A stretch of DNA of 64,000 nt from Flavobacteriales bacterium (GTDB lineage Bacteria; Bacteroidota; Bacteroidia; UBA10329), in assembly GCA_021741155.1 (NCBI GenBank), contig JAIOYP010000004.1, positions 78,371 through 142,370 on the forward strand, given 5' to 3'. Under the pieces are notes generated by a model. The model ran no database searches. It saw only the letters and a list, made by a program, of their open reading frames with translations, and had not been told where the DNA came from. This document shows, one piece after another, positions 56,700-64,000 of this stretch. The stretch's first letter is position 1. Each line of letters begins with the position of its first letter. The position numbers were made by a program, and so were the translations under genes.

Positions 56700-58685
56700 A
56701 TGAGGTACTCTATATTATTCATTCTAATCTGCGCTTTCACCATTCCATCCTTTGCGCAAGACAGTCCTTCTACTCTAGAAAAGGAAAAAGTCGAAACTCC
56801 TAAGAAGCAAAAGGCTGAGAAAACGAAAGAACCAAAGAAGGAGAAACCTGCGAAAGAAAAGACGGAAGCAAAGCCAGCGACCGTGAATGAAAAAGCCGAA
56901 TCTCCTAAAAAGGAAAAAGCCAACCCGAAGGTTGTAAGCGAGAATGCGGAAGCTCCAAAAAAGGAAGAGACTACGATTGAGAGTAAATCAAAACCGCCAA
57001 AGGAAAAAGTACCTTATCACTTTATGGCCAACGTTCATGGAGGAATTGGTTTGATGAACTATTTCGGAGACATCCGCGATAATTCAGGAACAACTGTGCA
57101 CCGAGTTGGTAGCCATCCAGGTTACAACTTCGGAATTGGAGGTAATGTTACCAACTACTTGGACGTGAACGTGAACGTTCTTTTAGGTAAACTCACTTGG
57201 AATCAGAATCCATCGAGTCATGTAACCCCCTTAAACTTTGAGGCGAAAGTCTTTACCGTTGGGGCTGAGTTGGTGTACAACTTCAAAAACGTGATTCGCA
57301 ATCCGATGGGAATTACTCCATTCGTCTCTATCGGTGTAAGCTATTCTGATTATGATGTGTATGCCGACCTGCAAGGTCCCGACCTCAACGGCAAAACTTG
57401 GGACTACAACTACTGGGATGGCGTTGAGAACCAAGGTTTGATTTACAACCTGCCGCAGGGTACTGCTAACCCAGATGACGTTCAGACATTGAGCCGCGAT
57501 TTTGAGTACGAAACACGGTTGAATGAATTCCCAATTACAGCGGTAACCATTCCTGTAGGCGCGGGTTTTGACTTTAATGCATCACGCAAGTTTGCAATTC
57601 GATTGGGTTCTTACTACTACTTTACTACCAACGATATGATTGATAACGTTGCTGGTGGCGACAAAGGTTTCTTCTCAAATGATGGGTTCCTTTATACTTC
57701 GCTTTCAGTGATTTTCAAGTTTGATCCGTTTAAGAAGAAAGCACCAAAAGTGGATGTGGCAGGACCAGAATATGCCGACCTAAGTGAAATTGAGAATGAC
57801 GATAGTGATGGTGATGGTGTAGCTGATCTTTTGGATCGCTGCGCAGGAACACCAAAAGGTTTGGTGGTTGATGAGAATGGCTGCCCAGCTGATGAGGATC
57901 GTGACGGAATTCCTGATTACAGAGACAAGCAATTAACGACTCCTGCCGGAAGTGTTGTTGACCCTAGTGGGGTTGCGGTAAGCTATCAAGACATTTACAA
58001 GAACTATGGTTCCGACACGGCATCTCTTGCTAGAAAAAGCGTTGACCAAGATTGGTTATTCTCCCAAAAGAATGCTGACCCAAGCTACACGGTTCACGTA
58101 GGAACGTATACAAATTATGACATTCCAACGCAGATTAAAATGCGTTTGGCAAAAATGTCAGGGCTAATTGAAACGAAGGTGAATGATTCCATCTCTGTAT
58201 TCACACTTGGTAAGTTTGACAACTTTGAAGCTGCCGAGAAGAAACAAAACGAGTTGATTGAAAGCGGAATTGATGAAGCTTTTGGTGTAAATGAAGGCGC
58301 TATTCCTGATGTAGGTGTTGACCTTGGCGTTATTGGATTTAAAGCAGGACAAGAGCAACAAGCGCAAAGACGTGCTTCACTTGCTTTGGAGGACAAAGAC
58401 GTTCTTAGTTATGGTGTTGAGTTAAGAGAATACCGTTTGCGAATTGAAATTGATAAGCTTTCTAAGTTGATTGCTCAGCACGGTGTGCAGATGAAAACCA
58501 CCGATGGTGGCTTGAAGGTGTATACCATTGGTTCTTTCAAGACGCTTGCTGAAGCTGAAGCATTGGAAAAACAAGTTGTTTCTCTAGGTGTCAAGAACCC
58601 TGCGATTACAGCGAAGTTCAACAATCAAGATATTACGATTGATGATGCGAAAGAGAAAGAGGCGGCAATGACGCCAGCGAAATAA
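56700..58685 (+). CDS. Outer-membrane barrel protein with Lys-rich linker, TSP3 and two SPOR-like repeats (cluster protein 6)
   Basis: 661 residues. The signal ends at PSFAQ (about 19). Residues 20-105 are a Lys/Glu/Pro linker like that of protein 1 but longer. The barrel (108-345) has VHGGIGLMNYFGDIRDNSG, MGITPFVSIGVSYSDYDVYA, FEYETRLNEFPITAVTIPVG and NDMIDNVAGG. TSP3 loops DSDGDGVADLLDRCAGTPKG and DEDRDGIPDYRDK follow at about 367. In place of the EF-hand terminus there are two SPOR-like units, YTVHVGTYTNYD (about 462) and LKVYTIGSFKTLAEAEALEK (about 600), of the kind that bind peptidoglycan. It closes the cluster and ends with a terminator. Confidence 0.84.
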   Translation: MRYSILFILICAFTIPSFAQDSPSTLEKEKVETPKKQKAEKTKEPKKEKPAKEKTEAKPATVNEKAESPKKEKANPKVVSENAEAPKKEETTIESKSKPPKEKVPYHFMANVHGGIGLMNYFGDIRDNSGTTVHRVGSHPGYNFGIGGNVTNYLDVNVNVLLGKLTWNQNPSSHVTPLNFEAKVFTVGAELVYNFKNVIRNPMGITPFVSIGVSYSDYDVYADLQGPDLNGKTWDYNYWDGVENQGLIYNLPQGTANPDDVQTLSRDFEYETRLNEFPITAVTIPVGAGFDFNASRKFAIRLGSYYYFTTNDMIDNVAGGDKGFFSNDGFLYTSLSVIFKFDPFKKKAPKVDVAGPEYADLSEIENDDSDGDGVADLLDRCAGTPKGLVVDENGCPADEDRDGIPDYRDKQLTTPAGSVVDPSGVAVSYQDIYKNYGSDTASLARKSVDQDWLFSQKNADPSYTVHVGTYTNYDIPTQIKMRLAKMSGLIETKVNDSISVFTLGKFDNFEAAEKKQNELIESGIDEAFGVNEGAIPDVGVDLGVIGFKAGQEQQAQRRASLALEDKDVLSYGVELREYRLRIEIDKLSKLIAQHGVQMKTTDGGLKVYTIGSFKTLAEAEALEKQVVSLGVKNPAITAKFNNQDITIDDAKEKEAAMTPAK

Positions 58686-58790
58686 GTTATTGATTGGCCA
58701 ATAGAGAACAGAAGTGAGGACTTAGCCAGCCTACTTTTTTTGGTCAGGCTGGTTTGGTTGATGTACACTGATAAAATCTGATAAAATTGA

Positions 58791-58823
58791 AAACCGTTTC
58801 AACGATATGTTGGGGCGGTTTTT
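58791..58823 (+). terminator. Terminator after the outer-membrane cluster
   Basis: A stem AAACCG-TTTCAAC / GTTGGGG-CGGTTT (with G-T pairs), a five-base loop and a T tail. The following 58824-59169 stretch has no convincing gene; short broken frames there may be remains of a mobile element. Confidence 0.75.
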
Positions 58824-59169
58824 TAACGTTAAAGAGGTTGGTGAACGATGAGAGTTCCTGTCTACTCCTGAAATAGTCTGACACATATTGAGGATAAAAA
58901 CTCAGATGAACGGATAGAAAAAAATGAATTCGATATGGAAGAAAAGCGTTGGATTAACAGAAAACTGGCGGCAGGTCGAATGAATGTCATAATACAGCGA
59001 CCTAATCCGTGAATCCACAAGAAGCCCAAGGGGCTGCTTTATTATTGGAAGAAGAAGTATTCGCCCAGTATAGAGATTACTACTTGTGAAGACAGAAAAA
59101 GAAAGGCCGAACCCAGAAGCCGCCCACAAGCGAATTTGGAGCTGAAAAAAATATCTGGAAGATTCTTAG

Positions 59170-59406
59170 ATGAAGAATATCGCTCTAGAGACCTTGATTG
59201 ACATTGCCGAAGCTGGGCGCATTAACGTTTCGGGTACTACCTACGACCTCATTAAAAAGTACTTCGATTGCGAATACCGCGGGCAGCAAGAAGTAAAAGG
59301 ACAAGGTTTGGTAGAGATGTATTTCGTAAATGCCATAAAGCCTGAATTCTCAGAAAACGAAGACAGAATTACGCCTAATAAAGGTCTTTGGGAGTTGATT
59401 AATTAG
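59170..59406 (+). pseudogene. 3' fragment of a class III adenylate/guanylate cyclase gene
   Basis: 78 codons. AGRINVSGTTYDLIKKYFDC, then YRGQQEVKGQGLVEMYFV, is the last part of a class III nucleotide cyclase catalytic domain (typically GxVNIS..TYxLV...F.C..RG...KGKG....YFV). The metal-binding and transition-state parts that should precede it are absent, and the upstream DNA shows no matching frame. It could also be a decoy small ORF, but the motif match is good. It marks deletion or rearrangement at this edge of the gene-poor region. Confidence 0.65.
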
Positions 59407-59690
59407 GGATAAGAGATTAGAGGCGTAAGTAGTAAGGCATAAGGCGTATGCTGGAAACCGCTTGTCACCCAAACAACCCAACCGCGTCAGTACGAGCGAG
59501 GTGCGAGCGTGGAGACCGACCGCAGGGAACACTACGAGGAACGAGTTCATCTCCAACAGCTTAGCGCGTACTCTTTTCTGAAATCTGAGGTCTGTCGTCT
59601 GATATCTAAAATCTCACTACTTTCTACTTACCCCTCGTTCTTGAAATTTACATTCCCCTTTCAGAAAAGAGGACTCCTAAGATTTGAGAA

Positions 59691-59951
59691 ACATGTATAT
59701 ACCGCGCCAACATATACTTCCCAAACCGTTTGAGATATTCCTATTCCTACAGGAGATATCCCGCAAGGGTAATGGGATATATCCACCATGTGTTGCGGAA
59801 TATATACTAGCGAGTGCGATATATCCATTGCCGCAACATATATATCTAACGGGCAATGAGGAATATATATCTCCCGAGTTGGAATCCCTGTTGGCGCTTC
59901 GGATATATCAATTGCGCTTGTGGATATATCTGGCACTGCTACGGGAATATA
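59691..59951. repeat. Thirteen-unit array with exact 21-bp period (GGATATATC anchor, 12-base variable part)
   Basis: A nine-base AT-rich anchor (GGATATATC, GGAATATA- and related forms) ends at 59699, 59720, 59741, 59762, 59783, 59804, 59825, 59846, 59867, 59888, 59909, 59930 and 59951, always 21 bases apart. The 12 bases between anchors differ in every unit. No unit is lengthened or shortened. Both strands remain open in one frame across the array, giving seven-residue repeats that start with Ile. The whole 59407-60452 interval has no convincing gene. Confidence 0.85.
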
Positions 59952-60201
59952 AACTACGCAGTAATGGGTGTGCAAAAAAGTCGCAAACGAAGGTAGTATT
60001 AGCTTCAAATGGCAGCAGTTCGGCCCAAAACGAGCCAATGGCTTGGGGCACAATGGCCTGTTGCTGCACCACCCCACTAATCCACGTCATTACGAACACT
60101 TCTTTTGGGAAGTGTGTGGTAATCTGTCTGCTAGAAGCACCGCCCCACCAACCAACGCCTGCGTTTTTCTAACGCGCTGCCTGCAGCCAAAGAGGCCGAT
60201 G

Positions 60202-60231
60202 TGTAGAGACGCGATTAATCGCGTCTCTACA
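60202..60231. repeat. Perfect 30-base palindrome (TGTAGAGACGCGATT half-site)
   Basis: Each 15-base half is the exact complement of the other, with no spacer. Its structure resembles the palindromes at 10988 and 30200. It lies between the 21-bp array and the SMC-like operon. Confidence 0.85.
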
Positions 60232-60452
60232 AAGAATGATGCGGGTGGGTTGACGGTGGGGCAACAATAAATTTGTGCAAGCAAATGATGGATTGTTGTA
60301 GTACCAATCATTTCATTTGATATTTTTAACATCAAATACTCGGGGGTGATGAATTGCTGGTAATTAAAAGGTACACTAAGAAGATTATGGCAAATATTAG
60401 AGAGTTAGCGGTTATGCTATGACGGCATATACACCTACTAAAAGAATGTAAC

Positions 60453-62861
60453 ATGATAATAGACAAAGCAACATTTTTCAACCAATTATCAAAGTCTTCG
60501 ACTCTCGCTGATAACTTGCTTTCTATTATTCTTGCCAAGCACCCAGACTTGGACACGTCAAGTCGAGAGTCATATTTTGATAAGTTAGCCCCTTTTTACA
60601 AGCGCTACACTCTTCCAGACAGAGAATCAATTTCAGAATCCGACTCCTCAGATGTGAGCGAAATAACGGAATGGCAGGGGCTTGATTTAAGAATTGAAAA
60701 CGTAAAACTACAATCTGTACGAGGTTTTCCGCCAAGCCAAATTCCCTTTGGCATAGACTTCTCAAACGATCAGAAAGAGCCGCAAAGCATGGTTATTCTT
60801 GGTGCTAATGCGTTTGGAAAATCGTCAATTTATGATGCAATTGAGTACTCTTTTTGCCGAAAAATAGGTGAAACCCAGTTAAGGACTTCTCAAGAGCTTA
60901 AAGACGGTTCAGTTGAGTTCGAAACCTATTTACAACACTTTGATAATCCATTTATCAATTCACGATGTAGTGTCAAATTAAAATGTGAAAAGTTTTTTGA
61001 AATTACTCAAGAGAACATTCCTAAATCAGTTAGAAGAAAAATTAATCCAAATAGTCATTTCATAAGCGACTTTGATATTTATTCAAACGGAAGATTAAAT
61101 TTCAGGGGTAACAGCAATGATTCTTTCCAGAACTTAATTGCCACTAGTCTTGGACTTTCAGAGCTACTGCAAAAGGAAAAGGAACTTTTTGCATTTGCAG
61201 GTTATGGAAGAAAAATTGAAACAAATAGGAAGGCAAACTTAGAGAGAGAAATCAAAAATTCTGCAGACATAATTGGGAGGAATAAACAATCAGTTGAAGA
61301 AAAAACCAAGTTGCTGTCGCAACTTCAACAAGGGGAAGTTGCAACGGACCAAACTCAATATATTCAATCAGTTCTTCAACTTGTGCAACAACTGCGGAGC
61401 ACACAATTTTCTTTTGAATACAAACAAGAAGAACTTCTGAATATTGCAACGCAGTTTTCAAATCTTTATGATGATTTTGTTTCAGTTTCTGAAAAAACCA
61501 AAGGATTAAACCAAATACAATTTTTGAATGAAGGTTTAAAGTTTTTGCAAGAAGAACAGTCATGCCCAATTTGCAACGACTCTAAATTAGAAACAGATGA
61601 AATAAAAAAACATCTTGAAGTAAAAATTCAACAACTTGAAAAATTTAATAAACTCTCAGTAGAGCTTACCAGAGTTTCAAATAACTTGACTAATTCACTT
61701 AGCGACCTAAGTTCAAAGATTGTAACGCTTAGAGGAAAAGCAACCTATGATCTTTCCCTAACACATGATAGGGAAGAATTCAATCAGCTTTCAATTTCAA
61801 CAAATGAATTTTTAAGTTATTTGAATGAAATGTATTCGCAGGATATATTTTCAAAGATTCCAACAATTGATGCAAACGACATCAGTGTAGCTGCAAAATT
61901 GAATCATCAAAAAGAAATCATTTCAAACTATTCAGCATTTCTTTCAGACAAATTAAAAACCTATGTAGAAACAATTCCAAAGTTTGAAACTAAAAGGCAA
62001 GAACAAATTAATGCAATTGAAGCTCAAGCCAAATCAAAACTTCAAGTCAATTCAAAAGAAGGTGAAATTGCAATTCTTAAAAACGAAATTCAGCAGCTAC
62101 AATCCCAAACAGTTGCCGAACAAAAAAGTATTGAGGCAAAGAAGCCCGAATTAGTGGCAGCAACCGAAGCGGTCGAGCTTTATGCTCAAATAAAAAGCGA
62201 AACACGAAAATTTGCCAATGAGTTTCATCGTGAACTTGCCAATGAAATTAAAGGAGCCTTTGAACCTATTCAGAAAATCGTAAAGGAAATTCTTGACAAA
62301 TATCTTTACATCGAGAATAGACCAGCAACTTTAAAGTTTGAAATGAAACCTGAAAGTTGGGATGAAGAAACAGGAGAAGTTATTTCTGAAATTATTACCG
62401 CTTACATTGAACCACTTGACAAAACTCAATCTTCTCAAGAGGTAAATAAATATTTCAACACATTTCATTACCGACTGTTTTGCACTATGGTAGGAATAAG
62501 CATTGCAGTTGCTTCAAGAAAGAATACGGGAATTAATTTGCCTTTGGTTTTAGATGATGTGTTTTATGCAAGCGACTTTGAAAATAGAACAACGATTGAA
62601 GAATTTATCACAAAGTTGTTTGAACTGTTTAAAGAGTTTACTCCCGATAAAGAATTGCAACTTATCTTATTTACTCACGATCAGTTAATTTTTGAAAGCA
62701 TAATTAAAACGACAACTACAAAAGATATTGAGAACATTCTTTTTGCTAAACTTTTCAGACACGAAGAAGCAGAATTGGAAGGCGATTTCAAGAACCTTGT
62801 TTATCGTTTACCTGCTTATATTCCTTATTCACATACTCAAACAACTCTTACTGCAGAATGA
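60453..62861 (+). CDS. SMC/Rad50-like ATPase with zinc-hook CxxC
   Basis: 802 residues. An N-terminal helical part (about 1-80) precedes the ATPase head: MVILGANAFGKSSIYDAIEY is Walker A (about 110), followed by ISDFDIYSNGR. Two coiled-coil arms (about 260-345 and 385-560) flank EEQSCPICNDSKLE (about 372), a Rad50-type CxxC hook. The second head half has FNTFHYRLFCTMVGISIAVA in place of a canonical LSGGQ signature, Walker B INLPLVLDDVFYAS with Asp-Asp, and LILFTHDQLIF. Such hook ATPases include DNA-repair Rad50/SbcC and phage-defence proteins such as LmuB of Lamassu; this is none of the standard ones for certain. It overlaps the next gene (ATGA). AT-rich codon use differs from the neighbouring genes, suggesting transfer. 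Confidence 0.82.
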   Translation: MIIDKATFFNQLSKSSTLADNLLSIILAKHPDLDTSSRESYFDKLAPFYKRYTLPDRESISESDSSDVSEITEWQGLDLRIENVKLQSVRGFPPSQIPFGIDFSNDQKEPQSMVILGANAFGKSSIYDAIEYSFCRKIGETQLRTSQELKDGSVEFETYLQHFDNPFINSRCSVKLKCEKFFEITQENIPKSVRRKINPNSHFISDFDIYSNGRLNFRGNSNDSFQNLIATSLGLSELLQKEKELFAFAGYGRKIETNRKANLEREIKNSADIIGRNKQSVEEKTKLLSQLQQGEVATDQTQYIQSVLQLVQQLRSTQFSFEYKQEELLNIATQFSNLYDDFVSVSEKTKGLNQIQFLNEGLKFLQEEQSCPICNDSKLETDEIKKHLEVKIQQLEKFNKLSVELTRVSNNLTNSLSDLSSKIVTLRGKATYDLSLTHDREEFNQLSISTNEFLSYLNEMYSQDIFSKIPTIDANDISVAAKLNHQKEIISNYSAFLSDKLKTYVETIPKFETKRQEQINAIEAQAKSKLQVNSKEGEIAILKNEIQQLQSQTVAEQKSIEAKKPELVAATEAVELYAQIKSETRKFANEFHRELANEIKGAFEPIQKIVKEILDKYLYIENRPATLKFEMKPESWDEETGEVISEIITAYIEPLDKTQSSQEVNKYFNTFHYRLFCTMVGISIAVASRKNTGINLPLVLDDVFYASDFENRTTIEEFITKLFELFKEFTPDKELQLILFTHDQLIFESIIKTTTTKDIENILFAKLFRHEEAELEGDFKNLVYRLPAYIPYSHTQTTLTAE

Positions 62862-64000
62862 ACGAAATCCCTTTTTATAAGCGACTTTGGTTTGGCGTTG
62901 GGCTAATTGCCGTCTTTTTAATTTTGACTACAATTAGTATTGGCTACATAGCCGTAAACAGCTATGATAAGGAAAGAGATGAAACCGCAGTAAAAACAAT
63001 TTCTGAAATATTAAAGCAGGAATCAGACACTCATCCTCCACTTCCTGATGTTTTAGTTATTAATGTTTCAGCAAAAGACCAGAAACAAATTTCTGATTCA
63101 ATTAGACAGGAGGTTTCAAAATACTTGATAAAAAGATACACATTAAAAAGTGCAGACACTTCTAAAATCACGATTCATCCTTATGTTTCGTTTCTCGAAA
63201 ACGGCAACAACAAACCAATCACAGGCGAACAAGTTGAAGAATTAAAAAAATATATTGAATTTTTAGTTAACACTTGCAATAAGGCTGTTGAAGATTCCAA
63301 GCAAAGCATTGATACAGAAATTAGCAAAATAAATACTTGGGTTACAATTTGGATTGGAGTATTCGGACTTCTTGGTATTTTTATTCCAATTGTCGTTAAT
63401 TTGAAAAGCTTTGATGCCTTAAAAGAAATTGAAGAAAAAGCAAACGCAGCAGAAAGCAAAATCAATGAACACAAAGCAGATATTGAAGCAATTGCAGGAA
63501 TTAAAACTGATGTTGCTAACGCAACAAGAGACATTTTATCCATTAACACTACACTCCCAACGTTGACTACGCAATCTGCAACTGCATTGCAGAATTCTAC
63601 GACAGCAATTGCTCAATCAGAATTAAACAACAAAGTTTTGATTGCTTTTAATGCAATAGGTAAACTAAAAAAGCTTGAAAAGATAATTTCAATAAGCCGT
63701 GACAATCCTGTACCAATTATTCATTCTTATCTTTCTTCTGTTTTAAATATTTTAAAAACTATTGACAATAATCACGACCAACATTTCTATCGTGATTTGT
63801 TAGAAGAATTAAAGGAGAGATTATTTGAGCTATCGTATACAACTATTATCAGAAGCAGAAATAGAACTGTTGCTTTTAGTTCATTTGCAGTTTTCATAAA
63901 TGATAAACTTGCTATTACTCCGCTGACAAATAATGATCACAACGAAATTGTTGCAAACTTTGAAATTATGCTAAATACACTCAGCGCGACCCCCCCCCCT
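62858..64000 (+). CDS. Two-TM coiled-coil membrane protein, partner of the SMC-like ATPase (3' end outside window)
   Basis: The frame is open from the ATG at 62858 to the window edge, so 381 residues are visible. The first transmembrane helix is at about 10-33 (LWFGVGLIAVFLILTTISIG). A loop of about 120 residues contains VLVINVSAKDQKQISDSIRQ. The second transmembrane helix is at about 160-183 (WVTIWIGVFGLLGIFIPIVV). A coiled-coil region (185-290) and a helical domain follow. The family is unknown. The ATGA overlap with the ATPase gene argues for one complex. Membrane proteins paired with DNA-sensing ATPases often act as effectors in defence systems, which is inference here. The last bases are a C run, so the final residues may be unreliable. 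Confidence 0.75.
   Translation, partial: MNEIPFYKRLWFGVGLIAVFLILTTISIGYIAVNSYDKERDETAVKTISEILKQESDTHPPLPDVLVINVSAKDQKQISDSIRQEVSKYLIKRYTLKSADTSKITIHPYVSFLENGNNKPITGEQVEELKKYIEFLVNTCNKAVEDSKQSIDTEISKINTWVTIWIGVFGLLGIFIPIVVNLKSFDALKEIEEKANAAESKINEHKADIEAIAGIKTDVANATRDILSINTTLPTLTTQSATALQNSTTAIAQSELNNKVLIAFNAIGKLKKLEKIISISRDNPVPIIHSYLSSVLNILKTIDNNHDQHFYRDLLEELKERLFELSYTTIIRSRNRTVAFSSFAVFINDKLAITPLTNNDHNEIVANFEIMLNTLSATPPP

Noticed and set aside
58902..59129. Possible gene between the barrel cluster and the cyclase fragment
   Set aside because: Frames are short and broken on both strands. A GLLYYWKKKY stretch hints at a transposase relic, but the support is too weak to annotate.
59691..59951. 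CRISPR array
   Set aside because: The conserved part is only about nine bases and degenerate, the spacing is 12 bases, and no cas gene is near. True arrays have 24-48-base repeats and about 30-base spacers.
59661..60077. 138-codon minus-strand frame across the 21-bp array
   Set aside because: The array keeps both strands open because its period is a multiple of three. There is no signal peptide, no recognisable domain and the start lies in repeat-poor filler. I treat it as non-coding, though a heptad-repeat protein is not strictly excluded.
62858..64000. Zorya-type motor or other known membrane defence component
   Set aside because: No MotA-like four-helix unit, OmpA domain or nuclease motif is visible. 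Only two helices and a coiled coil are seen, so no known system was assigned.

Overview
The window is chromosomal DNA of a Bacteroidota bacterium, most likely a Flavobacteriales relative. The evidence is several secreted proteins with type IX secretion (T9SS) C-terminal domains, a TonB receptor paired with a DUF4249 lipoprotein, weak Shine-Dalgarno sequences, TAnnTTTG-type -7 boxes, and many short palindromic and microsatellite-like intergenic repeats. No complete rRNA or tRNA gene is present. The species cannot be fixed from the sequence.

Layout. (1) 1-7995 is the right-hand part of an integrative element. From the left edge it carries a truncated secreted gene, a membrane coiled-coil protein, a small protein, a TPR membrane protein, a T9SS beta-propeller protein, a small XRE regulator with a palindromic operator, and a tyrosine integrase. 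Next to the integrase are three direct repeats and the 3' end of a CAU-anticodon tRNA, which marks the attachment site. The element continues left of the window. (2) A truncated IS110-type transposase follows, then cysE and cysM (cysteine synthesis) and an overlapping pair, an epimerase-CBS fusion and DAHP synthase. (3) 13.1-28 kb holds repeats, an IS256 remnant, a TonB receptor with its DUF4249 partner, a sterol-desaturase-type hydroxylase, an FMN alpha-hydroxyacid oxidase, secreted T9SS hydrolase and propeller proteins, a MarR regulator and a membrane-anchored peroxiredoxin-like protein. (4) 28-34 kb holds ligA, prmC, a VF530 protein, a DbpA-type helicase and lpdA. (5) 34.4-47.3 kb is a surface-polysaccharide locus (FkbM methyltransferase, asparagine synthase, glycosyltransferase, Wza-like exporter, Wzc-like kinase with a Gly-Tyr tail, rfbC, WecA-like transferase, lytic transglycosylase) that runs into uvrA. 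(6) 47.8-58.7 kb has a LOG-family gene and then six co-oriented genes. Five encode related outer-membrane barrel proteins. Four of these end in the same EF-hand-plus-helices module, four carry thrombospondin-type-3 calcium repeats, and one ends in two SPOR-like segments. The sixth gene, set among them, encodes a beta-rich domain plus a SPOR domain. (7) 58.7-60.4 kb is nearly gene-free. It contains a cyclase fragment, a strictly phased 21-bp array and a perfect 30-bp palindrome. (8) 60.45-64 kb is an AT-rich two-gene unit, an SMC/Rad50-like ATPase overlapping a two-TM coiled-coil protein that runs off the window. It resembles a defence module.

The strongest candidates for something undescribed are the six-gene calcium/peptidoglycan outer-membrane cluster, the SMC plus membrane-protein pair, the exact-register 21-bp arrays, and microsatellite-like repeats that have entered the reading frames of prmC and asnB.
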